A stretch of DNA of 64,000 nt from Gelria sp. Kuro-4 (GTDB lineage Bacteria > Bacillota > DTU030 > DUMP01), in the NCBI RefSeq assembly GCF_019668485.1, contig NZ_AP024619.1:619001-683000 (forward strand), read 5' to 3'. Position 1 is the stretch's first letter. Every line of letters begins with the position of its first letter. A model generated the notes under the pieces. The model was not told where the DNA came from. It made no database searches and was given only the letters and a program-made list of their open reading frames with translations. A program made the position numbers and the translations under genes. Of this stretch, positions 34,612 to 44,900 are shown one piece after another.

Positions 34612-35517
34612 TCACTCATCAAAGTAATCTAAATCTACTCGCTTCACCACATAGCGTGACACCTCTGTAACCCCTACATTGTGGTCAATCATAAGCTCTG
34701 CTAATTGTTCCCCATCTATGAGGACAATCTTCTTACCAACTTTCTTGGCGTAGTCTCTAGCCTCCGTTGAAAACTGTGAAGTTGTAATCATTACACCTTT
34801 ACTAGCTCGTTCGCCTTCCAAGCTTCCGGTGAAGGCCTGAACAACCGGCCTTCCGACTGTACCCTCCCAGCGCTTTGCTTGTACGTATATTACGTCAAGC
34901 CCCAGCTTATCTTCCTTGATAATCCCGTCAATACCACCGTCTCCGCTTCTCCCTATAGCCTGCCCTGCATCTCTTCTCGAACCTCCATATCCCATAGCCA
35001 CTAACAAGTCAACGACCAGTCTTTCGAAAAAAGCTGGTGAACAGGACTTGACACGCTCTAATAGATCCTGCGCCAGCTCACGTCTTATGCTTTGGTAAGT
35101 TAAGTCAAGTGTTTCCTCAGGTGTTTCAACCGTTGCCTCCATTCTTCCCTCATGGTCGGCGGATTCAAGTGCCAAGGCACCATACCTAAACTCCAGGTAC
35201 TCAGGAAACCGTTCCAGGTACTTACGATCAATAAGCGGAGGGTTTTCGGCTAAAACCTCAGTACCCCGTTGCGTTATTCTCAATCTCCCTCGTCCCACGC
35301 TTTCAATAAGGCGCGCTTTCGTTAGGTAGGTTCTAGCCCAAGCTACCCTGTTACGGAATTTGAGGCTCCCGCTGGGTAACAGCTCTTTTTTCTCACTCTC
35401 TTCCAAGTGAAACTCCTGGCTCAGTACTTCAACTAATTCGCCAAAAGCATGTTCTTGCCCATCCCTCAGGATCTTAAGGAGCGGTAGCATGAGAGATTGA
35501 AAACCTGGGATAGACAT
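34612..35517 (-). CDS. Mrr-type restriction endonuclease
   Basis: 301 residues. N-terminal winged-helix Mrr domain (SIPGFQSLMLPLLKILRDGQ ... LKFRNRVAWARTYLTKARLI). C-terminal PD-(D/E)xK nuclease: FERLVVDLLVAMGYGG, GRSGDGGIDGII with the catalytic Asp, and DVIYVQAKRWEGTVGRPVVQ with Q-A-K. Mrr enzymes cut DNA with foreign methylation. ATG 35517 has GGAAGGGG upstream at 7 bases. Lower GC than the genes to its right and 197 bases from the next gene, so it may be a separate acquisition. Confidence 0.9.
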   Translation of the reverse strand: MSIPGFQSLMLPLLKILRDGQEHAFGELVEVLSQEFHLEESEKKELLPSGSLKFRNRVAWARTYLTKARLIESVGRGRLRITQRGTEVLAENPPLIDRKYLERFPEYLEFRYGALALESADHEGRMEATVETPEETLDLTYQSIRRELAQDLLERVKSCSPAFFERLVVDLLVAMGYGGSRRDAGQAIGRSGDGGIDGIIKEDKLGLDVIYVQAKRWEGTVGRPVVQAFTGSLEGERASKGVMITTSQFSTEARDYAKKVGKKIVLIDGEQLAELMIDHNVGVTEVSRYVVKRVDLDYFDE

Positions 35518-35714
35518 CCTATCACCCCTTCCTTGATCATGAAAGGTCAAAGAATGACCTCTAGTCCCACTGCGGGTATGTGCCTGGCAAGTTACATTCT
35601 CAGCGCCATCCTTGTAGCCTATTCCGGCCCTGTAAATCATAGAAATCCGTGCTGCCGGGCTTAGTGTCGGTGGTAGTGTCAAAGAAGCCAGAACATCTAG
35701 GCCCTGCTCTGCAA

Positions 35715-38700
35715 TCAGTCCTCCTCAAATCCGTATTGGCTGAACTTAAGCGTGCGGCAGTTTTCGGTAACGGCACGAAAGACGTGCTCAGGAACTCCGT
35801 CTGGAACAGTCGCCTGAATCTCCAAGGTGATTTTCACCTGGGCATCGAGGAGCGAGGCCAGGTGTTGGATCACCTCTTCCGCTACCCGGCCGGCATCGCG
35901 GCCGACCCGGTTTACATCAAGGTTCACTGTTCCGTAGAAGCGCCGCAGCATCTTGGGCGCTGGCTCCGGCTCTGGAAGGCGGGGAACGAAGACGTCGTGA
36001 TTATCGCCAGCCGGTAACCCAGCTTGGCTCTGGCCTGCTGCGTTTTCACCACTTGCTCGGTAAACCACCTGTGGTTTTTCCGCTTCTATTTGCCTCTGCT
36101 CTTCCTCATCGGCGGCAAATTGCCTTCCGGCTGCCTCCGGTTTTACCAAGAAGCCAGACTCATGGACTGAGACTGAGCCGGCTGGATTGCCCAAGTGCAG
36201 ATCCAGGAACCTTCCCGCTTCGGTAACTCCAGCGGCGTAAGCAAAGAACTCTGTGGATGCGAGTCCTTCTTGGATGGTGTTCAAGAGTACCTGTACATCG
36301 CGCAAACGGGGTAGGTAACAGTATTGGGCCATATACTGCCACAGTCGTTTGATGGGGATGTAATCACTATCCCGCCAGAGCCATTTGTCCAGCTCCATCC
36401 TTAGGAGCGCAGGGCCCCACCTAGTGATAAGTTGTTCGTTGGAGCGGAGTTTTCTGGCTGCTTTAGAAACCCAGCTCTCTCCGCCGCCGGGAATCCGCAC
36501 TGCCTCCCAGGTGATGGGGCCGACACCGTCTTGGGTGGGGACAAGCAACCAGGTGTAGGCCTCCTTGATTCGTAAATCTACGGTTTCATCACTGCGTTGC
36601 ATACTTTCTTTGGCTTGTTTCCGCTGGTGGGCATCCAGGTTCAGAGCATCTTCATCTTCTACGATGGATTTCCAGGCCAGGTATTTACGGCTTTCGTTCA
36701 CTAGGCTGGCATAACCATCAGCATCGGGAGAAACAAAGACGAGCATGTTACGGTAGAGCCTGGGAGAGGTGCCGCGGTGGATGAGGATATCTTCGGCGGC
36801 AACTATCGCCGGGCTTTTCTCATCGCCGGGCTTATGGGTGTACCCCGGACCCAAGACTACCAGCCGCGCCTCTTGATCATCCGGTACATCGAGGGAGCAT
36901 GACGGGCAGGTATGAACGGCGGCGAAGTCGGCCCGTTCACGCACCCTTCTTAGCCGTGTCTCAAGTTCAAGGTCGATATCATCCTGGGTGACCTGTTGGG
37001 CACGTTCTTCCATAGTCCGGCGCAGGTTAGGCTGCAGGTCGTACCAGTAGCGTTGGTTGCTGCTGTAGAGATGGGTAAGCTTGTCACCCAGGTGTCCCAG
37101 CGCATCGTTGAACACCGCCACTTGTTCGCCCGGCTGAATGACACCCAGCCTTATGCGCACATCTTGAATTCCGCGCACGCGTTGCTCGCGCACGGAGGGC
37201 GCGCTGCCGAGAAAAATGGCCCGCGCCACCCGCCGGGCCGCCATCCAGCGGCCAAAGCGGGGGTTTTGCCTATCAATCTGGTACGGGAGAGAGCGAGGAC
37301 CGTCTACGTTACTTTCTACTACTGCATTCCAACCCTCACGCAGGTAGCGGGTGAGTTCCTCGCGCACCGTGGTGTTGTCCAAGGAAATGGAACCCGGCAT
37401 TATGAGGAGACTGGAATCCTGCCGCACCCACAGGTCATGGATTACCGCCGCCATCAGCCGTAGGACACCACGGGTCCTCTGGAAGCGTTCGAGCGTAGCC
37501 CAATCACCATACAAACGGTCAAACACTTCCGGGTGAATGGGGTAGCAGGCCTTTAATCGCTCGAAGTAGGACAGTTCCTTGGACTCGATGGGAAAGTCCG
37601 GTCCACCGTCGCGATACATCTCGCTAAAGGCGCGGCATACTTCCAACTGCCTGGACAGGTCCTGAACTGGGAGGAAAAGCCGCCGCCGCACAATCTCGAA
37701 GCCTTCCTCAGCCCCTACCGGCTTCCAAATCGCTTCCATACGGCCAAAGGTGTGCTCCAGCGCAGCCAGCGCAGCCTGTCCGGCTTCGCCTCCGATTTCA
37801 ATGTTGGACTCAGGAATGGAGGCCACAATCAAGCTGTTCTTACTTGCCCGCGCGGCCTCCGTAAGTTCCTGAACAAAACTTAGGACGGCATCGAAAGTGC
37901 CGGCTACCAGCTTTTCGGAAGCACCGTACAGCTTTCGGGCGTACGCTACCAGCTCATCTATCAAGATCACGCACGGCCCGCAGGCATCTAAGAGTTCAGT
38001 GAGGGTCTCAGATCCTGGTGGGACGGAAGCCTTGTCTGCTTCTCGGACCAGCTCATACAGTTCCTGTTGGCCAGCCTGTTCCGCCAGCTGTGCGGCCATC
38101 TCGCCCCACAGGGTCCGGATGGTGATGCCGGGGAAGGTGGGCGGCCGGCGAACCTTAGAAGGGTTGAGGGCCGTACCCACCAGCACTGCCACTTTGGCCT
38201 TGGGCTGCTCGTCCACGTCTGCCTTCGCCAAGACGGCGCGCACGTTAGGGAGCTTGTCCACTGGAACCTTCCCACGTAGTAAGTGATAAAGGGCCAGCAT
38301 GCTGTGGGTCTTGCCGCCGCCGAAGGCGGTCTTGAGTTGAATGACCGGTTCACCGCCGCACCCGGTGACCCGCCGCACGGCCTGAACCAAGAGGCCCTCC
38401 ATGCCTTCGGTAATATACGTGCGGCCGAAGAACTCCACCGGATCCTGGTACTCTACCTGGGCAGTTCCCCGCACTACTTGAGCCAAGTCGGCGGCAAACT
38501 CGGCCTGTTGGTAACGGCCTTGCGCTACGTCCGGGTGCGGTTCCACCACGAGTCGCCAGGGTGGTAAACCGACGCGCGGTGAAAGAGGCAAAACGTCCGT
38601 TGACCTCTGGTCAAGAGGAACATCGCTGCTTCTCTTGTCATTCGTGACTACAGTGGAAGGGCCCACCGTACCGTAGCGAATCTGGCGCGCCAAAGCCCGG

Positions 38701-39116
38701 ATGGCCTCGGTGGACTCGGCATCAATTTTTTCCACCAGGCGTGCCATGGTGTCCAGCGCGCGCCAGGCATCCTCGTCCGACACCGCACCGCTGCCTTTAT
38801 GCGCCCACTTGTTGCGTGTGGTGATGAGTTCTTTCACCCAGTTGCGGTGCTCCCGGCTCAGCTCAACGCGGAAGACATCGTTCCAGTGCAGGTCGATGAG
38901 AATTAAACAACGCAGGCTATCCAAAGAATCCACCAAGACGCCCCAGTCACCGAGATCAGGCAGGTTACGTCGTTGGTTGTCCGAGAGTACTTCGAGTACT
39001 CCCCGGCGCCACCAGTCCGTACGGAAATGTGTCTCCAGTTGCTGGCAGACGTAGGGTGCGAGAATTTCCGTTAATATCTCGAAACCTTTGGTGATAAGTT
39101 GGTAGTTGTCGGCCAC
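35715..39116 (-). CDS. HEPN (Swt1-type) + DUF499 AAA-type ATPase
   Basis: 1133 residues from GTG 39116 (GAGGAGGGGG upstream), 1 base after the methyltransferase stop. N-terminus: a Swt1-like HEPN domain with R-N-K-W-A-H at 101-106, which fits the R-x(4)-H RNase motif, followed by SDEDAWRALDTMARLVEKID. Then DUF499: Walker A LKTAFGGGKTHSML (about 255-268), Walker B CVILIDELVAYAR (about 375), RQDSSLLIMPGSISLD, a C-P-S-C zinc pair and a C-terminal beta domain RFYGTVNLDVNRVGRDAGRV. DUF499 proteins recur in predicted defence loci next to DUF1156 methyltransferases. RNase activity is inferred. Confidence 0.88.
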   Translation of the reverse strand: MADNYQLITKGFEILTEILAPYVCQQLETHFRTDWWRRGVLEVLSDNQRRNLPDLGDWGVLVDSLDSLRCLILIDLHWNDVFRVELSREHRNWVKELITTRNKWAHKGSGAVSDEDAWRALDTMARLVEKIDAESTEAIRALARQIRYGTVGPSTVVTNDKRSSDVPLDQRSTDVLPLSPRVGLPPWRLVVEPHPDVAQGRYQQAEFAADLAQVVRGTAQVEYQDPVEFFGRTYITEGMEGLLVQAVRRVTGCGGEPVIQLKTAFGGGKTHSMLALYHLLRGKVPVDKLPNVRAVLAKADVDEQPKAKVAVLVGTALNPSKVRRPPTFPGITIRTLWGEMAAQLAEQAGQQELYELVREADKASVPPGSETLTELLDACGPCVILIDELVAYARKLYGASEKLVAGTFDAVLSFVQELTEAARASKNSLIVASIPESNIEIGGEAGQAALAALEHTFGRMEAIWKPVGAEEGFEIVRRRLFLPVQDLSRQLEVCRAFSEMYRDGGPDFPIESKELSYFERLKACYPIHPEVFDRLYGDWATLERFQRTRGVLRLMAAVIHDLWVRQDSSLLIMPGSISLDNTTVREELTRYLREGWNAVVESNVDGPRSLPYQIDRQNPRFGRWMAARRVARAIFLGSAPSVREQRVRGIQDVRIRLGVIQPGEQVAVFNDALGHLGDKLTHLYSSNQRYWYDLQPNLRRTMEERAQQVTQDDIDLELETRLRRVRERADFAAVHTCPSCSLDVPDDQEARLVVLGPGYTHKPGDEKSPAIVAAEDILIHRGTSPRLYRNMLVFVSPDADGYASLVNESRKYLAWKSIVEDEDALNLDAHQRKQAKESMQRSDETVDLRIKEAYTWLLVPTQDGVGPITWEAVRIPGGGESWVSKAARKLRSNEQLITRWGPALLRMELDKWLWRDSDYIPIKRLWQYMAQYCYLPRLRDVQVLLNTIQEGLASTEFFAYAAGVTEAGRFLDLHLGNPAGSVSVHESGFLVKPEAAGRQFAADEEEQRQIEAEKPQVVYRASGENAAGQSQAGLPAGDNHDVFVPRLPEPEPAPKMLRRFYGTVNLDVNRVGRDAGRVAEEVIQHLASLLDAQVKITLEIQATVPDGVPEHVFRAVTENCRTLKFSQYGFEED

Positions 39117-39117
39117 T

Positions 39118-41937
39118 CTACTCCCCCTCCTCGGCAAGAAAACCTAACTGTACCGTTGGTGCGGCGGCGATCGCCGCCGCCTTTTCCTGGATTGCCGGCC
39201 AAGAAACCACCAGGGTGTTGTAGGCCAGTGCTTCTTCCGTCCAGCCGTGGCGTTCTGCTGTGGTGTAGAGGCGGTAGGCCAGCGCCTTGCAGGCTTCGCT
39301 TCGTGCGGTGCCTAGGTCCAGGCTTAGCCTCGCCGTCTTCTCCTCGCCACCGGCCTGGAGGCGGCGCACCAAGTGCTGGGTACAAAGCCAGACGCTCAAG
39401 CCATGGTGCAGCGTCGGCTTCCAGGCCGGATCGAGTCCTGCGCGGGGAAGCAAAGACACTTTTCCCTTGGCTGCCTGGAGCACTCCCTGCTCCACCAATC
39501 GGTCTACGGTAGTATTCTTGGCCCGTGCCAGCACGTCCGCCTCGCCATACGGGGCCTCTTGTAGGCCGTACTGCTCGTACCAGGCCAGGCAGAAGCGGGT
39601 ATCGGCGTCCAGGTCACCTTCCTGAACGGCGAAGAAGGCATCCAGTTCCTGATTGATAATCTGCAATGCCGTCCGCACCGGCATGGGTGTGCCGTCGGCC
39701 TCGAGCACCTTGGAATAACGGGAGAAGACGGCCATGCCTGGGCCGATGGCTGCCTGCGCCAGGTCCACGGGCGCGATGTTGCCCTCCTGTAGCTTCTTCA
39801 GTGCTAAGGGTAGTTCGCGCCGCAGGGCCGCAAGGAACTCCCGGCGCGTGGCCGGCGGCACGTCAGACGGGCGCGGACGGCAGACGAGGACAATGGAAGA
39901 AGCGAGAGCATTGGTGCCGTTGGCCACAGGGCGGTTGCTCATTTCACTGCGCATGGGCCAGGTTCCGGTTATGGTGAATTGGGCCCTCAGTAACCCTTCA
40001 AGCATGGTCTCCCAGCCAGTTGACGCCACACGGGGATCTTCATTGCCTTCGTTCGCGTCATCGGTGTCCGCCTCGGTTTGCCTGAAGGCATAGTAGACGG
40101 TTACAGGAAAGTCAGCGTTGCCGGCCTTCCTCATATGAGCAAAAGCCTGTCCCAGCCCACCTTCAAAAAACTGCCGTGCCTTATTCCTATCTCCCCCGAA
40201 ACGGTAGGGAGTAGCCACTAACTCCCCGGTCTTAGGCACAAGCAAAGTGTTGAATAAGTCCGGGTAGACTTCGCGCAAAGACCGGCGCAGCCAAACGTAG
40301 AAGAAATCGCTGAGATCGGCATAACCGATATTGTCGTAGTAAGGTGGGTCGGTAGATACCACGGGAGCCGTGACGCCGTTAATACCAGCGGTAGCGTCGC
40401 GCTGACTGCATGCGCCGGGTGCGGTAGCAGGTAGCCCCGCTATGACTTCAGAAACCCAGTCAACCGCGCCCAGGAAATTTCCTGTGGATGAACTGAAGGG
40501 ATTGGTTTCAGCAAAGTCCCAGGTCATCGGGATGGCTTGACGGGCGAAGGTATTTCGGATATTGTCACGAGTTACATCCCAAGTTGCTATAGTAGAGCTC
40601 CTATCTGCCAGGCGATCAATGCACAAACCCAGGTATGTTGCTACCGCGTCGGCATATGCCGTGGCACCCGTGCCGCCGGCAGCAAGGGTAATACCATCGT
40701 CGGGCATACCAGCGACGACCCCATCCCGGCGCACACTCTCCCAGGTTTCTTCCACCAAATCACTGAAGGTAGCAAGGGCAACCAACTGACGGTGGGTGAA
40801 AAGGTCTCTGAAAGTCTGCATACCGTAATTTGGTGTCTTGAAGTCCCTTGGATTGTGAGGCAACTCCATCTCAGGCCTCCACTTCGGCTTCGCTTCTTCA
40901 GCGGCCCTCATGTGCTCCTCGTTTGCCGGCAAATACACCCGCCCGTGCGGGCCCTCGGCCACAATGGCCATGAGCTGCGCGCCCATGCGGCCGGCGCGGC
41001 CTTCACTGCGAATGTAGTCGAAGGGTACTGGGGTACCACAGCAAATGCAGGTAGCGCCACGGCGGTTCACTGTGCCCTCCAGCGGCTTACCTTTTCCCGT
41101 CTTGACTTCAAAGCGAACCCGCTGGGACATGGAATCTGGAGTCGGTTCCACCCACGCCTCTTTCCCACGCTTCTTCGAAAGCCAAAACTTACTAGCCAAT
41201 GGCATCTCTGTCCCGCAGGCCGGGTTGGGACACTTTACGGTCCGTGCCCAGAGCCAGGCGATTACGGTGGCTTCGCCCCCGCCGTATTCGGGGGGCAGCT
41301 TCACCTTCGGGTACAAATGCCCGATGCGCTGCTCCGCTTCGTCCCGCATCCACTGCCCGTAGTAGCGCACGTCTTCGGCCAGGCCCGCGGCACCGGGCCA
41401 CTCCACCTGGTGCCCGATCTTACGCCGTGCCTCCGGGTTCACAGGTGGGCGGCCGGCGAATTTGGGCGGAATCTCAATTAAAGCTTTGGTAATTAACACC
41501 GCCACCGGGTTAAGGTCACCGGCATGCGCCTCCAGACCCAACCTCTGGGCTTCGAGGGGAATGGACCCGCCCCCACAGAAGGGGTCGAGCACTGGCGGCG
41601 GATTGCCGCCGGTGGACTTTAGAATCTCCGCCCTTGCCTTAGCCAGCACCTCTTCGTTATTCGAGTTCTCCCACTTCACTAGTTCCTCGATAAGGCGGAA
41701 GAGACGTTGCCGCTCGGCTTTCTGTGCTTCTTCCGTAGGGAACTCGTCGGGGCGGCTGGAGGGGTCATCTACCAACGAGGCGAAAAGAACTGCCCGGCAG
41801 GCGGCAAGCGGTTTGCGAGACCACCAAAGGTGGAGCGTGGACGGATGCCCGTGGCGGATTGATTTTTCCCGGGCCGACTCTTTGTTTATGGCCTCAAGGG
41901 GCAGGGCTACTTCTATGAGCTTCTTGTGCGTTGTCAT
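39118..41937 (-). CDS. DUF1156 DNA adenine methyltransferase
   Basis: 939 residues. N-terminal DUF1156 (LIEVALPLEAINKESAREKS, HPSTLHLWWSRKPLAACRAV). SAM-binding motif I DPFCGGGSIPLEA (118-130) and GDLNPVAVLI; catalytic motif IV STDPPYYDNIGYADL (about 525-540), the D-P-P-Y type that methylates the N6 of adenine (N4 of cytosine is possible). A zinc ribbon CPNPACG ... CICCG lies between. ATG with AGGGAGG 11 bases upstream. Probably protects self DNA from the nuclease parts of the array. Confidence 0.92.
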   Translation of the reverse strand: MTTHKKLIEVALPLEAINKESAREKSIRHGHPSTLHLWWSRKPLAACRAVLFASLVDDPSSRPDEFPTEEAQKAERQRLFRLIEELVKWENSNNEEVLAKARAEILKSTGGNPPPVLDPFCGGGSIPLEAQRLGLEAHAGDLNPVAVLITKALIEIPPKFAGRPPVNPEARRKIGHQVEWPGAAGLAEDVRYYGQWMRDEAEQRIGHLYPKVKLPPEYGGGEATVIAWLWARTVKCPNPACGTEMPLASKFWLSKKRGKEAWVEPTPDSMSQRVRFEVKTGKGKPLEGTVNRRGATCICCGTPVPFDYIRSEGRAGRMGAQLMAIVAEGPHGRVYLPANEEHMRAAEEAKPKWRPEMELPHNPRDFKTPNYGMQTFRDLFTHRQLVALATFSDLVEETWESVRRDGVVAGMPDDGITLAAGGTGATAYADAVATYLGLCIDRLADRSSTIATWDVTRDNIRNTFARQAIPMTWDFAETNPFSSSTGNFLGAVDWVSEVIAGLPATAPGACSQRDATAGINGVTAPVVSTDPPYYDNIGYADLSDFFYVWLRRSLREVYPDLFNTLLVPKTGELVATPYRFGGDRNKARQFFEGGLGQAFAHMRKAGNADFPVTVYYAFRQTEADTDDANEGNEDPRVASTGWETMLEGLLRAQFTITGTWPMRSEMSNRPVANGTNALASSIVLVCRPRPSDVPPATRREFLAALRRELPLALKKLQEGNIAPVDLAQAAIGPGMAVFSRYSKVLEADGTPMPVRTALQIINQELDAFFAVQEGDLDADTRFCLAWYEQYGLQEAPYGEADVLARAKNTTVDRLVEQGVLQAAKGKVSLLPRAGLDPAWKPTLHHGLSVWLCTQHLVRRLQAGGEEKTARLSLDLGTARSEACKALAYRLYTTAERHGWTEEALAYNTLVVSWPAIQEKAAAIAAAPTVQLGFLAEEGE

Positions 41938-41990
41938 AGTGTGCTATTCCTCCCTAATAGCTGCTAGCAGCCGGCGGCAGTATTCACTAG

Positions 41991-44900
41991 CTACCCCTTG
42001 CCAATAAGCTCTCTTACATCGTAGTTGACGCTGGTGACGGCAAAATCCGGCTCCCGCCGGAAGGGGCAGGGGACATAAATGGGCCGGCCTTGCTCTCCGT
42101 CTACCTCGACAATGGCCAGGATGTAGTCGTCCGGTTTGTTGAGGGCGGTCAGGATCTCGTTCTTGGTCACGGTAACGGTGGTAGCGCCTTTTCTCCGCCC
42201 TTTTACCTCGATAAAGCGCAGTTTTCCGGTGCCTGGTACGCGCGACTCGATGTCGTACCCGCACTTTTCAGCGCTGACGTCACACGGCTCATAACCCAGG
42301 CGCCTCTCCTCGGCCATTACGGCCGCCATGGCTATGCGTTCCACCTCGCGGGTTTCTAAAGCAAACATAGCCGGGGAGGTTTGCGCACCCTTCAGCCGGG
42401 CGATCAGGCCCTGGGGAACAATGAGCGCACTGCCGATCACCACCGGTGCCAGCGGTGCCAGGTGCCGTTCCTGTTCAAGCTCAGCCATGCGTTTCTCCAA
42501 GCGAGCGGTCAGCTCATCGGCGCGCTGGGACGCCTTGGCCGAGTTAATACGCGCATTGACTTTGCCCGCCTCTTCCTGGGCCTTAAGCTCAGCCGCCCGG
42601 TGGTCCCAATAGGCGATCTCCTTAGAGAGACGGTCCTTGACGGCCGCCATGGTCTTGGTTACCAGTTCTTCTCGACGGCTCTTGATTGCCTGCAGGTGGC
42701 TAGGGACGAGCTCCTTAATGGCATAAGCTGTGGCTGCAGCCTCCAGGTCCCGGCTCAACCAGCTTTTTTCGAGTACAGGCTGGACGAGTAGGCGTTCTTC
42801 TTCACTCAGCGCTCGGTAATCCAGATAGGGCGCGTACCCGGCTGAGTGCGCTTTACCCTCAGAGTCTACCTCCACAAACTGCAGCTGGCGGGAGGCCACC
42901 CGGCGGTTGCCGGCTTTATCCAGGCGGCCATCTTGTATGGTGTGTTCGATGTAAAAGAGGGCTCTGACCTCTTCACCCGGATCGCTGGGATCCAGCAACA
43001 CGGCTCCCTGTTTGAGCAGTTCGCGGTAACGCTCGAGAATTAGATCAATGGTGGCGTCCAGGAGGGGATGACCGGGACAGAGAAAGGCCGCCAGAGGCTT
43101 ACCGCTTACCGTGATTAGTTCCTTCTCAAAGGTAACCCGTTCGTAGCGGGGGAGTACCGGCTCGCCGGTACCGATAAGGCGGTCCCGGTTCCGTATCGCC
43201 AGTGGCACATGGGTGATCTCATAGCGTTTGGGTTCGCGCTCGCGGATGCTGCCGCCGAGCAGGGTGAAGGCCTTCATGAAGAACGAGGCGATAAAGTGCG
43301 GCTGCAGCCGCCGGGCCTCCAGACGCTCCATTTCCTCGCGGATCTCCTGGACACGGCGCACGTCCATGCTATCCCGCACCAGGGCGCGCTCCTCCAGGAG
43401 CCGGCGCAGGTGGTTGCGGTCGAAGGCGTTATCCACCACTCGGTGGAGGCGCGCACGCACCTCGGGCCGCTCACCGTAACGGATGGCCTCAAGAAGTAGG
43501 TCGCGCAACGGCCGGTTATCGAAGGTCACTCTACCCAGGACGTCAAACACCCGGCCACCTAAAGCCCTGCGCTCCTCTTCCAGCTTAGAAAAGAGGCGGT
43601 GGAAAACCTCACCCTCCCGTGTTTCCGCCGCCACCAGATTCCACAGGTGACAAACCTCGTTTTGGCCGATACGGTGGATGCGGCCGAAGCGCTGTTCCAG
43701 CCGATTCGGATTCCAAGGCAGGTCGTAGTTGACCATCAGGTGGGCACGCTGCAGGTTGATACCTTCACCGGCGGCATCGGTGGCTACGAGAATCATAACT
43801 TCCTTATCCTGTGAGAAGGCCTCTTGTGCCTTCCGCCGCTCTTCACGGCCCATGCCGCCCTGAATGGTAACCACAGCTTCACCCTTGCCGAGAAGGCTGC
43901 GGATGCGCTCGGCCAGGTAATTCAAGGTATCGCGGTGCTCCGTAAAGATGACCAGCTTGCGGCGGGTACCGGAAGCGTCGAACATCTCCGCGTTGTTCTG
44001 TAAGAGTTTGGAGAGCTCATCCCATTTCCGATCTGTTCCACTGGCTCGCAACTGATAAGCCTGTCTTTCCAAGCGCCTAAGTGTTGCGATTTCCGCTTCC
44101 AATTCCGCAATGGTCCGGGCCGCCGTGGCCTGATCGACTACCGTCTCCTCGGTTTCCTCCAGTTCGGCACCGGGTGCATCTTCCAGATCCTCGATATCGT
44201 CCAGGGACAAGGTCTGCGCTGCTTGGACCCGAGCTCCCCGCCTAAGGAGCTTTTCTTCTTGCAAACGTTCCTCCAGACGCAGACGGCGACGCCGAAGAGA
44301 CTGGTAAATGGCCTCGGGCGAGGAGGCCAAGCGCCGCTGCAGTATGGTCAGGGCAAAGCCCACGGTACCTTTGTGGCCTTCATTCTCCAGCGCGTCGGCA
44401 CGGTTGAACTCCTCGCGCACGTACTCGGTGACCTCCTTGTAGAGGGCGGCCTCAGCGTCGGAAAGGCTGTAGTTCACCGTGTAAGCAATGCGCTCCGGGA
44501 AGAGCGGCGTGCCGTCGAAGCGGTACAGTTCTTCCTTGACTAACCGACGCATCAGATCAGAGGCATCCACCGTATGGACGCCGTCCCGAAAACGCCCCTC
44601 GAACCGATCGCCATCGAGAAGGGCCATAAAGAGCTGGAAGTCTTCCTCTTTGCCGTTGTGGGGAGTAGCGGTAAGTAAGAGGAAATGGCGGGTAATGCGG
44701 GACAGCAGTTGGCCCAAGCGGTAACGCTTGGTGTACTTGACCTCACCGCCGAAAAAACTGGCTGACATTTTATGGGCCTCGTCGCAGACGATCAGGTCCC
44801 AATCGGTCTGTTCCAGCTTGGCTTGGAGGTCTTCGTTGCGCGCGAGCTTATCCAGGCGGGCAATGCAGAGCGGCAACTCCAAGAAAATATTGCCGGTGTG

